DNA from: Chloroflexota bacterium
Lineage (GTDB): Bacteria; Chloroflexota; UBA6077
Direction: 5' to 3'
NCBI GenBank assembly: GCA_021845945.1
Contig: JAJZRD010000223.1
Location: 1 to 6,195 of the forward strand
DNA length: 6,195 bases
How positions within the stretch are numbered: position 1 is the stretch's first letter; each line of letters opens with the position of its first letter. Position numbers and translations under genes: made by a program. The notes beneath the pieces are model-generated. The model was not told the origin of the DNA, made no database searches, and saw nothing but the letters and a program-made list of their open reading frames with translations. Shown here one piece after another: positions 1 to 5,070 of this stretch.

Positions 1-1748
1 TGCAGGTACACACGGCCCAGCTCGAAGAGGTAAGCCCGGCTCTCGTGGCGCAGGTTGGAGGCGATGGTCCGCAGCAGGCTGCCCAGCAGGGAGGTGCGGA
101 GACAGGCCTGCTCGGGGGTCATGGGGTTCTGCAGCCGGATCATCTCCTGGGGGACCTCGGCGACGCCGGGACCCACCTCCACCGTGAGCCGGGTGGGCAT
201 CTCGCAGTCCACCAGGGAGTAGGTGATCACCTCCTGGAGGCCCGCTTCGGTGAGCAGCCGCCGGGCAACCCTCTCCCAGTGGCGGTAGGGCTCGGGCAGC
301 GCCTCGGGGATGGCGCCGGTGGGCAGGGTGGTGGGGATCAGGTCGTAGCCCTTGATGCGGGCCAGCTCCTCGCACAGGTCCGCCTTCCCCTCCACGTCGC
401 GCCGGAAGGTGGGCACCACCAGCTCCAGGCGGTCGTCCAGCTCGGCCACCTGGAAGCCCAGCGACTCGTAGAGCTCCCGCATCTCCACCTTGCCGAAGTG
501 GAGTCCCAGCAGCCGTTCCACCTGCTGCTCCGAGATGGAGAGGATGGTGGGGCGCACCGGCTGGGGATAGACGTCCACCACCCCCTGTCCCACGGCGCCA
601 CCGCCCAGCTGGGCCATGAGGGCCGCAGCCCTGAGGGCGCTGGGCAGCGTCAGCTCGGGATCGAGCCCCTTATCGAACCGCTTGGAGGCCTCGGTGGAGA
701 GGCGCAGCTCCCTGGAGGTGCGCCGAATGCTGGTGTGGTTGAAGTTGGCGGACTCCAGCACCACCAGGGTGGTGGAGTCGTCCACCTCGCTGTAGAGGCC
801 GCCCATGATCCCCGCCACGGCGACGGCTTCCTGGTGGTCGGCGATGACCAGCATCTCCCGGGAGAGCCGGCGCTGCTCGCCGTCCAGGGTGGTGAAGCTC
901 TCACCGGGGGCGGCGCGCCGCACGATGATCCCGTCGTGCAGCTTGGCGCCGTCGAAGGCGTGGAGGGGCTGCCCTCGCTCCAGCATGACGTAGTTCGTGA
1001 CGTCGACGATGTTGCTGATGGGCCGGACCCCGCACAGGTAGAGCCGGCGCTGCATCCAGTGGGGGGAGGGCTTTATCGTGACGCCCCTGATCGCCACCGC
1101 CGAGTAGCGGGGGCAGAGGTCCGGGTCTCGGATCTCCACCGCGATCAGGTCGGCCGACCGAAAGTCGCTGGGCGGTATGGTCGTCGGGGCGATGCGCAGT
1201 TTGGCGCCCGTCAGGGCGGCGACCTCCCTGGCGATGCCGGCCACGGAGAAGCAATCTGGGCGGTTGGGGGTGACGTCGATGTCGATCAGGACGTCCCCCA
1301 GGTAGCTCTTCAGCTCCTGGCCGACGGGGGCCTCCCCCTCCAGGACGTAGATCCCCTCGCCGTCGGGAGAGATCCCCAGCTCGATGCCCGAGCAGAGCAT
1401 CCCCTGGGAGGGCACCCCTCGAAACTCCACGGCCTCGATGGTGGCGCCGGCCTGAAGGCTTCCTCCGGCCAGCACCACCGGCACCTTGTCGCCCACCTTC
1501 AGGTTGGTGGCGGCGGTGACCAGTTGGGCGGTCGACGTGCCCAGGTCCACCTTCACCACGAAGAGCCGCTCAGCCGCGGGGTGGGCCTTCAGCTCCACCA
1601 CCTGTCCGACGTACAGCTTGGACCAGTGGGCGCCTATCTCCTCCACCGCGGCGACCTCGGATCCGGACATGGAGAGCAGGTCCGCCAGCTCCTGGGCGGG
1701 CAGCCGCACCTCCACGAACTCTTTCAGCCAGGAAAGAAGGACTTTCAC
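1..1748 (-). CDS. pheT: Phenylalanyl-tRNA synthetase beta subunit, 3' end missing
   Basis: This is the beta subunit of the (alpha-beta)2 cytoplasmic enzyme that charges tRNA-Phe; beta binds tRNA and edits mischarged Tyr-tRNA. I read 582 codons without a stop from a GTG at 1748, giving the family N-terminus MKVLLSWLKEFVEV. Domains in order are: the EMAPII/OB-like tRNA-binding domain (about residues 40-150, ending RGVPSQGMLCS); the conserved TPNRPDCFSVAGIAREV (from about 160); the B3/B4 editing domain (about 210-370, with SNIVDVTNYVMLERGQPLHA and later GIMGG and LSTEASKRFDKGLDP); the B5 domain (about 400-475, with RRDVEGKADLCEELARIKGY carrying acidic residues D451, D457, E460 and E461); and the start of the catalytic-like core (LRTSLLGSLL, FELGRVY). 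Family length is near 800, so the rest of the core and the C-terminal FDX-ACB anticodon-binding domain lie beyond the left edge. The gene starts 14 nt after pheS behind a weak GGGG Shine-Dalgarno, which suggests translational coupling. In the EMAPII-like domain VTAATN stands where many homologues have a GAPN-type motif. Confidence 0.97.
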   Translation of the reverse strand, partial: MKVLLSWLKEFVEVRLPAQELADLLSMSGSEVAAVEEIGAHWSKLYVGQVVELKAHPAAERLFVVKVDLGTSTAQLVTAATNLKVGDKVPVVLAGGSLQAGATIEAVEFRGVPSQGMLCSGIELGISPDGEGIYVLEGEAPVGQELKSYLGDVLIDIDVTPNRPDCFSVAGIAREVAALTGAKLRIAPTTIPPSDFRSADLIAVEIRDPDLCPRYSAVAIRGVTIKPSPHWMQRRLYLCGVRPISNIVDVTNYVMLERGQPLHAFDGAKLHDGIIVRRAAPGESFTTLDGEQRRLSREMLVIADHQEAVAVAGIMGGLYSEVDDSTTLVVLESANFNHTSIRRTSRELRLSTEASKRFDKGLDPELTLPSALRAAALMAQLGGGAVGQGVVDVYPQPVRPTILSISEQQVERLLGLHFGKVEMRELYESLGFQVAELDDRLELVVPTFRRDVEGKADLCEELARIKGYDLIPTTLPTGAIPEALPEPYRHWERVARRLLTEAGLQEVITYSLVDCEMPTRLTVEVGPGVAEVPQEMIRLQNPMTPEQACLRTSLLGSLLRTIASNLRHESRAYLFELGRVYL

Positions 1749-1762
1749 GGTTCAGTACCCCA

Positions 1763-2797
1763 CTATGCGAACTGTCGCAGGAAACGCAGGTCGTTGCCGT
1801 AGAATAGCCGGATGTCGTCGATGCCGTACCGCACCATGGCGATCCGCTCCGGCCCCATGCCGAAGGCGAAGCCGCTGTAGCGCTCTGGGTCGTAGCCCAC
1901 CCCTGCCAGCACCTTGGGGTGCACCATGCCGGCCCCCATGATCTCCAGCCAGCCCGTTCCCTTGCAGAGCCGGCAGCCGGCGCCCTTGCAGACGATGCAG
2001 GTCACCGACATCTCGGCGCCCGGCTCCACGAAGGGGAAGTAGTCGCAGCGGAAGCGGACCCTCGTATCGGGGCCGAACATCTGGCGCGCGAAGGTGGCCA
2101 GGGTCCCCTTCAGGTCGGCCATGGTGATCCCCTCGTCCACGGCCAGCCCCTCGATCTGGAAGAACTGGGACTCGTGGGAGGCGTCCTGGGCCTCGTACCG
2201 GTAGCAGCGGCCAGGCACCACCACCCGCACCGGCGGCACCGTCTTCTCCATGACCCGAACCTGCATCGGGGAGGTGTGGGTGCGCAGCAGCACGTCCTGG
2301 CCCTCACCCTGGCGGACGTAGAAGGTATCCCACATGTCCCGCGCCGGATGGTCCGCCGGGATGTTGAGCGCCTCGAAGTTGTAGTAGTCCAGCTCCACCT
2401 CGGGCCCCTCCACCATCTGATAGCCCATGGAGGAGAAGACAGAGACCACCTGGTTGACCGTCTCGGTGATGGGGTGGAGGTAGCCCACCGAGGCGGGGCG
2501 GCCGGGGAGGGTCACGTCGATCCGCTCTGCCTCCAGGGCCTGCCGCAGCTCCGCGGCCTTCAGCTCCAGCTCGCGGCGCTCCAGGGCGCCCTCCATCTCC
2601 AGCTTGATCTGGTTGGAGGCCTGCCCAACGGCGGGGCGCTCCTCGGCTGGGAGCCGGCCCACCTCCCTGAGGATCTCGTTGAGCGGCCCCTTCTTACCCA
2701 GGTAGGTGACGCGCCACGCCTCGAGCTCCCCGGTGTCCTGAACCCGGGCCAGGTCGGCCAGCGCCTTGGCTCTGATCTCTTGCAGACGGTCCTGCAC
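1763..2797 (-). CDS. pheS: Phenylalanyl-tRNA synthetase alpha subunit
   Basis: This is the catalytic alpha subunit, a class II synthetase that activates Phe with ATP and charges tRNA-Phe together with PheT. The protein has 344 residues, normal for the family. Residues 1-90 form the N-terminal helical (coiled-coil) arm that contacts tRNA. The class II core follows: HPITETVNQVVSVFSSMGYQ (108-127); GPEVELDYYNFEALNIPADHPARDMWDTFY (131-160); LLRTHTSPMQVR (170-181); motif 2 region PGRCYRYEAQDASHESQFFQIEGL (195-218); YFPFVEPGAEM (253-263); and motif 3 GFAFGMGPERIAMVRYGIDD (309-328). A C-x2-C-x4-C-x2-C cluster (C267, C270, C275, C278) sits just before GTGWLEIMGAGMVHP. Such a Cys knuckle occurs in many Gram-positive-type PheS proteins and is absent from the E. 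coli enzyme. The start is GTG, chosen because MQDRLQEIRAKALADL fits the family N-terminus and GGGGAGGT lies 5 nt upstream (2803-2810). The methyltransferase gene ends 54 nt upstream, and no T-box leader fits in that gap. Confidence 0.98.
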   Translation of the reverse strand: MQDRLQEIRAKALADLARVQDTGELEAWRVTYLGKKGPLNEILREVGRLPAEERPAVGQASNQIKLEMEGALERRELELKAAELRQALEAERIDVTLPGRPASVGYLHPITETVNQVVSVFSSMGYQMVEGPEVELDYYNFEALNIPADHPARDMWDTFYVRQGEGQDVLLRTHTSPMQVRVMEKTVPPVRVVVPGRCYRYEAQDASHESQFFQIEGLAVDEGITMADLKGTLATFARQMFGPDTRVRFRCDYFPFVEPGAEMSVTCIVCKGAGCRLCKGTGWLEIMGAGMVHPKVLAGVGYDPERYSGFAFGMGPERIAMVRYGIDDIRLFYGNDLRFLRQFA

Positions 2798-2802
2798 CTG
2801 TG

Positions 2803-2810
2803 ACCTCCCC
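2803..2810 (-). promoter_or_regulatory. Strong Shine-Dalgarno of pheS
   Basis: On the minus strand GGGGAGGT lies 5 nt before the GTG start at 2797, which fixes the start codon. A second perfect AGGAGG is present at 2819-2824, but it is 21 nt from the start, with no usable start codon at the right distance from it. It may be a leftover, or it may help load ribosomes. Confidence 0.7.
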
Positions 2811-2827
2811 AGACGGCGCCTCCTTGG

Positions 2828-2855
2828 GTAGAGACGCGACGTGTCGCGTCCCTAC
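2828..2855. repeat. Palindromic intergenic repeat overlapping the methyltransferase stop codon
   Basis: A 28-bp near-perfect palindrome has arms gtag-a-gacgcgac (2828-2840) and gtcgcgtc-c-ctac (2843-2855) around a central gt. It gives 4 bp, one mismatch, then 8 complementary bp. The TAG stop of the upstream methyltransferase gene (2852-2854) lies inside the outer arm. No T-run follows on the minus strand, so it is not an ordinary intrinsic terminator. Its form resembles dispersed GTAGRGACGCG-type palindromes that I recall from cyanobacterial and Chloroflexota intergenic regions. Only one copy is in this window, so repeat status is inferred. Confidence 0.6.
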
Positions 2856-3664
2856 TGGGCGCCTTGGTCTCGTTGTCGTTTTGCCTCGAACAGGATTACG
2901 CTCCCCGCCACGGCGGCGTTCAGCGACTCGACGCCGGCCTCCAGCGGGATCGACACCCGGCCGGTGGCCAACTGGGCCGCCTCGGGGCTCGGGCCGCGGG
3001 CCTCGCCCCCGACGATCAGGGCCGCTGGGCGGCGCCAGTCGAAGCCGTAGTAGGGGGTTTCCCCACGGGCCTCGGCCACCACCAGCTGCCGATCGCCCCC
3101 CAGGATCTTCGCGATGTCGCCCCAGGAGAGATCGGTGCCCAGCCGCAGGCGGAAGTGGGCACCCATCCCGCCGCGGACCACCTTGGGCGAGAAGATGTCC
3201 ACGCTGCCGCGGGGGACCAGCACCGTGCGAACGCCGGCCCCGAGGGCCGAGCGCAGGAGGGTGCCGGCGTTGCCGGGATCGGCTACCCCGTCCATCACCA
3301 TGGCCAGCGGCTCCGTGGCCTCCAGAGTGCCCGGGAAGACCGGCAGCTTCGCCGCGGCCACGATCCCCTGGGGTGTCACCGTGTCGCAGGCGTGCTTGAT
3401 GGCCCTTGGGGAGGCCTGCAGGGCGCCCGGGATCCTCGCGACCAGGGCAGCCAGGTCGGCATCCCCCCGGGCTCGCTCCGGATCGTACAGGGCTGCCAGC
3501 AGGGGCCAGGAGGCGGACACCGCCTCGGCCACCAGGCGGGTCCCCTCGATCAGGAAGGCGCCCTGCTCGCGCCGTCCGTCGCGGGTGTGCAGCTCTCGTA
3601 GCATCCGAACCGTCGGATTGGAGGTGCTCTCCACCACCGGCGGGCGGCGGTCCTGCGGGCCCAT
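2852..3664 (-). CDS. SpoU/TrmH-family RNA 2'-O-methyltransferase
   Basis: This is a SPOUT-class methyltransferase that uses S-adenosylmethionine to methylate a ribose 2'-OH, probably in rRNA (RlmB/TsnR/YsgA-like); the exact target cannot be read from sequence. It has 270 residues. An N-terminal substrate-binding domain spans about 10-105, with the family signature STSNPTVRMLRELHTRDGRR then GAFLIEGTRLVAEAV. The SPOUT knot domain follows. Motif 1 is MDGVADPGNAGTLLRSALGAG (124-144, N132 and R138). Motif 2 is LIVGGEARGPSPE (216-228, E221). Motif 3 is IPLEAGVESLNAAVAGSVILFE (239-260, S247 and N249, in the trefoil knot). The ATG start at 3664 has GGAG 7 nt upstream. A GTG about ten codons in would also leave the conserved part whole. 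It lies between rplT and pheS, the position of B. subtilis ysgA relative to pheST. I leave the symbol empty because the paralogue is uncertain. Confidence 0.93.
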   Translation of the reverse strand: MGPQDRRPPVVESTSNPTVRMLRELHTRDGRREQGAFLIEGTRLVAEAVSASWPLLAALYDPERARGDADLAALVARIPGALQASPRAIKHACDTVTPQGIVAAAKLPVFPGTLEATEPLAMVMDGVADPGNAGTLLRSALGAGVRTVLVPRGSVDIFSPKVVRGGMGAHFRLRLGTDLSWGDIAKILGGDRQLVVAEARGETPYYGFDWRRPAALIVGGEARGPSPEAAQLATGRVSIPLEAGVESLNAAVAGSVILFEAKRQRDQGAQ

Positions 3665-3706
3665 CTGTCAGCTCCGGGCGATCGATCGGGATAGACGGGA
3701 TCTCCG

Positions 3707-3751
3707 AAAAACGGCACGGGGCGTGACGCTAGATCGCTAGCATCACGCCCC
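3707..3751 (-). terminator. Terminator-like hairpin between rplT and the methyltransferase gene
   Basis: The stem pairs 3718-3726 with 3743-3751 (9 bp, ggggcgtga/tcacgcccc). After a C/A mismatch it continues with 3728-3732 against 3737-3741 (gctag/ctagc), closed by a 4-nt loop. On the minus strand it is followed, after 6 nt, by five T residues (complement of aaaaa at 3707-3711). It lies 28 nt past the rplT stop and could end or attenuate rpmI-rplT transcription before the methyltransferase-pheST genes. The 6-nt gap between stem and T-run is longer than ideal, so partial readthrough is likely. I found no clear promoter between it and the methyltransferase start. Confidence 0.55.
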
Positions 3752-3779
3752 ATATTCCCTCAAGGCCTCGGTCTGCCTG

Positions 3780-4145
3780 CTACGCGGTTGCGGTTGGGGT
3801 CGTTTGCAGCGACTTGACCAACTGAGCGAAGCCGGCAGCGTCGTTGACAGCCATGTCCGCCAGGATCTTTCGGTCGATGCCGACGTTGCTCGCCTTGAGC
3901 GCCGCCATGAACTGGCTGTAGGTCATCCCCAGGCTGCGGACCGCGGCGTTGATGCGGGTGATCCACAGCCGGTGGAATTCGCCCTTGCGAGCCCGCCGGT
4001 CCCGATAGGCGTAGGACAGGGCCTTCATGACCGACTCGTTGGCCTTACGGAAGTGGGTAGTCCTGACCCCCGAATGGCCCTTGGCCAGGGCGAGGATCTT
4101 CTTGTGGCGCCGGTGGGCCGTTACGCCGCGCTTGACTCTACTCAA
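3780..4145 (-). CDS. rplT: 50S ribosomal protein L20
   Basis: L20 binds 23S rRNA early in 50S assembly; in several bacteria it also represses its own operon by binding an mRNA structure. The protein has 121 residues, close to the family length of about 118. The very basic N-terminal tail is [20 protein letters not shown] (2-21), followed by the signature [20 protein letters not shown] (45-64) and [16 protein letters not shown]. The C-terminal globular part contains [16 protein letters not shown] (87-102). I choose the TTG at 4145. It gives M-SRVKRG, matching the usual MPRVKRG start, and a perfect AGGAGG lies 5 nt upstream (4151-4156). An in-frame TTG seven codons further up would place that AGGAGG inside the coding region and does not fit the family. 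The C-terminal TTPTATA tail is slightly longer than usual. The gene lies downstream of rpmI across a 137-nt structured gap. Confidence 0.97.
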   Translation of the reverse strand: MSRVKRGVTAHRRHKKILALAKGHSGVRTTHFRKANESVMKALSYAYRDRRARKGEFHRLWITRINAAVRSLGMTYSQFMAALKASNVGIDRKILADMAVNDAAGFAQLVKSLQTTPTATA

Positions 4146-4169
4146 CGGTTCCTCCTGAGCAAACAACCG
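4146..4169 (-). promoter_or_regulatory. Hairpin carrying the rplT Shine-Dalgarno in its loop
   Basis: On the mRNA a 5-bp stem can form between the complements of 4165-4169 and 4146-4150 (CGGUU with AACCG). The 14-nt loop between them contains the AGGAGG (4151-4156), and the stem directly abuts the TTG start codon (4143-4145). The SD would be in the loop, so this fold could either present or restrict it. The stem is short and the regulatory role is inference. Confidence 0.4.
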
Positions 4170-4227
4170 GTCCAGTTTCGTGGCCAGAGGGCTTCCCCGG
4201 GCCTCCCTCTGGGATGGAAGCTGGACC
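4169..4227 (-). promoter_or_regulatory. Two-tier stem-loop upstream of rplT, candidate autoregulatory leader
   Basis: Two nested inverted repeats lie in the rpmI-rplT gap. The outer stem is 4169-4175 with 4221-4227 (7 bp, ggtccag/ctggacc). The inner stem is 4184-4191 with 4205-4212 (8 bp, ccagaggg/ccctctgg). They are separated by a symmetric 8 x 8 internal loop. In the mRNA, CUUCC in the 5' internal loop can also pair with GGAAG in the apical loop, so a pseudoknot is possible. L20 is a known mRNA-binding autorepressor in E. coli and B. subtilis, so an L20 site is an attractive guess. I do not recognise a known L20 consensus here. Confidence 0.5.
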
Positions 4228-4255
4228 TGGCAACAAGGATTTCACGGGACTACAC

Positions 4256-4287
4256 CCTGAGAAGGCGCGCTGCCTGGGTTTCTCAGG
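4256..4287 (-). promoter_or_regulatory. Stem-loop at the rpmI stop codon
   Basis: A perfect 8-bp inverted repeat (cctgagaa 4256-4263, ttctcagg 4280-4287) encloses a 16-nt loop. One arm contains the rpmI TGA stop (4283-4285). No T-run follows on the minus strand, so termination is unlikely. It could protect the rpmI mRNA 3' end or set coupling to rplT. Confidence 0.4.
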
Positions 4288-4483
4288 CGCCGTAGGGAAT
4301 GAGCTTCTTGATCCTCTCCTGGTCAGCGCGGGCCACGGGCAGCATCTCGTCGTACTGCCGGCGGGCTCGAGCGGAGCGATTGCGCCGCAAGTGGCTCTTG
4401 CCGTGCTTGGTGCGCACCAGCTTGCCCGACCCGGTTACGTGGAAGCGTTGAGCGGTTCCCTTGTGGGTCTTCAGCTTCGGCAT
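4283..4483 (-). CDS. rpmI: 50S ribosomal protein L35
   Basis: L35 is a small basic protein of the large ribosomal subunit. The protein has 66 residues, the normal length. It starts with the hallmark MPKLKTHKGTAQRFHVTGSG (1-20), followed by KHGKSHLRRNRSARARRQYD (26-45) and the typical C-terminus ADQERIKKLIPYGA. The ATG at 4483 matches the universal MPK(M/L)KTHKG start. An AGGAGA lies about 10 nt upstream, slightly far but usable. The reading frame stays open upstream to about 4735, but that stretch has no L35 homology and lies outside the gene. rpmI is the first recognisable gene of the minus-strand block. infC, normally its upstream partner, is absent, and rpmI has its own candidate promoter. 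Confidence 0.97.
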   Translation of the reverse strand: MPKLKTHKGTAQRFHVTGSGKLVRTKHGKSHLRRNRSARARRQYDEMLPVARADQERIKKLIPYGA

Positions 4484-4527
4484 CGAAAAGATTTCTCCTG
4501 TAATGCGACTGTGGATGGCAATTAGCG

Positions 4528-4557
4528 AGTATATCACGGTCTGGCCGTAGGACGCAA
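4528..4557 (-). promoter_or_regulatory. Candidate sigma70-type promoter of rpmI
   Basis: On the minus strand TTGCGT (complement of 4552-4557) and TATACT (complement of 4528-4533) are separated by 18 bp. The -10 matches the consensus at 5 of 6 positions and the -35 at only 3 of 6. Transcription would start near 4521 and leave a leader of about 38 nt before the rpmI ATG. This explains how rpmI-rplT could be transcribed without infC. Confidence 0.5.
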
Positions 4558-5009
4558 ACGCCATTAGGGCGACGTGGGGAGGGGAACGCCCGAGCGGCGG
4601 GCCCGGGCGACCCCTATGCTCAAGCAGCTCTCTTCTGGGAGAGAGCCCGCGCAGGTTGTGGCTGGAGCGCCTCCTGGGCCGGCATCCTAGGCGCAAGGCT
4701 GAGAACGGGCGGCGGCGCGGGTCTAGCCGGAACATCCCGGTGCCATAGCTGCCATCGCTGCAGCCGTTTCCTCAACCTTGAGCGAAACAGAAACGGATAG
4801 ATGACCTTGAGCAGGATCGCGTCCAGAGGGGTTCCGCGCTGCTTAATAGCCATGACCGGATACCCTCCGAAATCCACTCGTCGTTGGTTACGAACAGATG
4901 ACTGCACAGTCTTCACCGCACGCTGGTCTTTTGTTCCCGCGAAGCCCTGTCTCATTCGCGGGGTTCCCCGGAAGGCAGGATATATGCCAATGTGGAAAGG
5001 AAGTAGGCC
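4558..5009. other. Intergenic region with several inverted repeats and no convincing gene
   Basis: About 450 bp lie between the two divergent promoters, and third-position GC is lower than in the neighbouring genes. I see separate stem-loops at 4581-4614 (GGGG plus cgcccg pairing with cgggcg plus CCCC), 4627-4646 (gctctct/agagagc), 4766-4788 (about 9-10 bp with one bulged C), 4900-4911 (gactg-ca-cagtc) and 4936-4962 (cccgcgaa/ttcgcggg, 11-nt loop). None is followed by a clear T-run. No tRNA T-loop signature, transposase motif or IF3 remnant was recognised. A weak small minus-strand frame is listed separately. Confidence 0.5.
4620..4853 (-). CDS. Possible small basic hypothetical protein (weak)
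   Basis: This 77-codon frame starts at an ATG preceded by GGAGGG at a 9-nt spacing, a good Shine-Dalgarno. Residues 1-35 (MAIKQRGTPLDAILLKVIYP onward) have a hydrophobic stretch and then a dense run of Arg/Lys and Trp. The second half is Pro/Ala-rich and looks like translated noncoding DNA. Third-codon GC is clearly below that of the flanking genes. The frame stays open upstream as far as 5279, where it becomes antisense to the glycosyltransferase gene. I recognise no family. The SD and the amphipathic N-terminus are the only support, so it may well not be a gene. Confidence 0.18.
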   Translation of the reverse strand: MAIKQRGTPLDAILLKVIYPFLFRSRLRKRLQRWQLWHRDVPARPAPPPVLSLAPRMPAQEALQPQPARALSQKRAA

Positions 5010-5039
5010 TTGATGATCCCCGTCGACCTGGGCTAGAAT
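5010..5039 (+). promoter_or_regulatory. Candidate sigma70-type promoter of the glycosyltransferase operon
   Basis: TTGATG (5010-5015, 4 of 6 to the -35 consensus) and TAGAAT (5034-5039, 5 of 6 to the -10 consensus) are separated by 18 bp. Transcription would start near 5046, about 25 nt before the GTG start. This is the best plus-strand promoter match I saw upstream of the gene, and it is divergent from the rpmI promoter. Confidence 0.5.
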
Positions 5040-5070
5040 TGGCTGAACTCCTCCGTATGGGTGCTCTCCT

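Noticed and set aside
45..1802. 585-codon plus-strand open frame
   Set aside because: It is antisense to pheT, which has unbroken family motifs on the other strand. The predicted protein is low-complexity Gly/His/Leu-rich, as expected for the antisense of a GC-rich gene.
1919..2803. 294-codon plus-strand open frame
   Set aside because: It is fully antisense to pheS, shows no recognisable domain and has a His/Leu/Gly-rich composition.
2798..2851. T-box or attenuator leader for pheST
   Set aside because: The gap is only 54 nt, lacks T-box sequences, and has a palindrome without a following T-run.
2864..3601. 245-codon plus-strand open frame
   Set aside because: It is antisense to the SpoU methyltransferase, whose three SPOUT motifs are intact.
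4581..4614. GC-rich hairpin as a terminator
   Set aside because: No T-run follows on either strand, and no recognised gene ends into it.
4484..4735. N-terminal extension of the rpmI frame
   Set aside because: L35 starts universally at MPKxKTHKG (ATG at 4483). The upstream part has no homology and spans the candidate rpmI promoter.
4936..4962. cccgcgaa/ttcgcggg hairpin as a terminator or attachment site
   Set aside because: There is no adjacent T-run, and no integrase or second copy in the window.
4801..5013. 70-codon plus-strand frame in the spacer
   Set aside because: No family is recognised, no good SD precedes it, and it overlaps the promoter region of the glycosyltransferase. It looks like chance.
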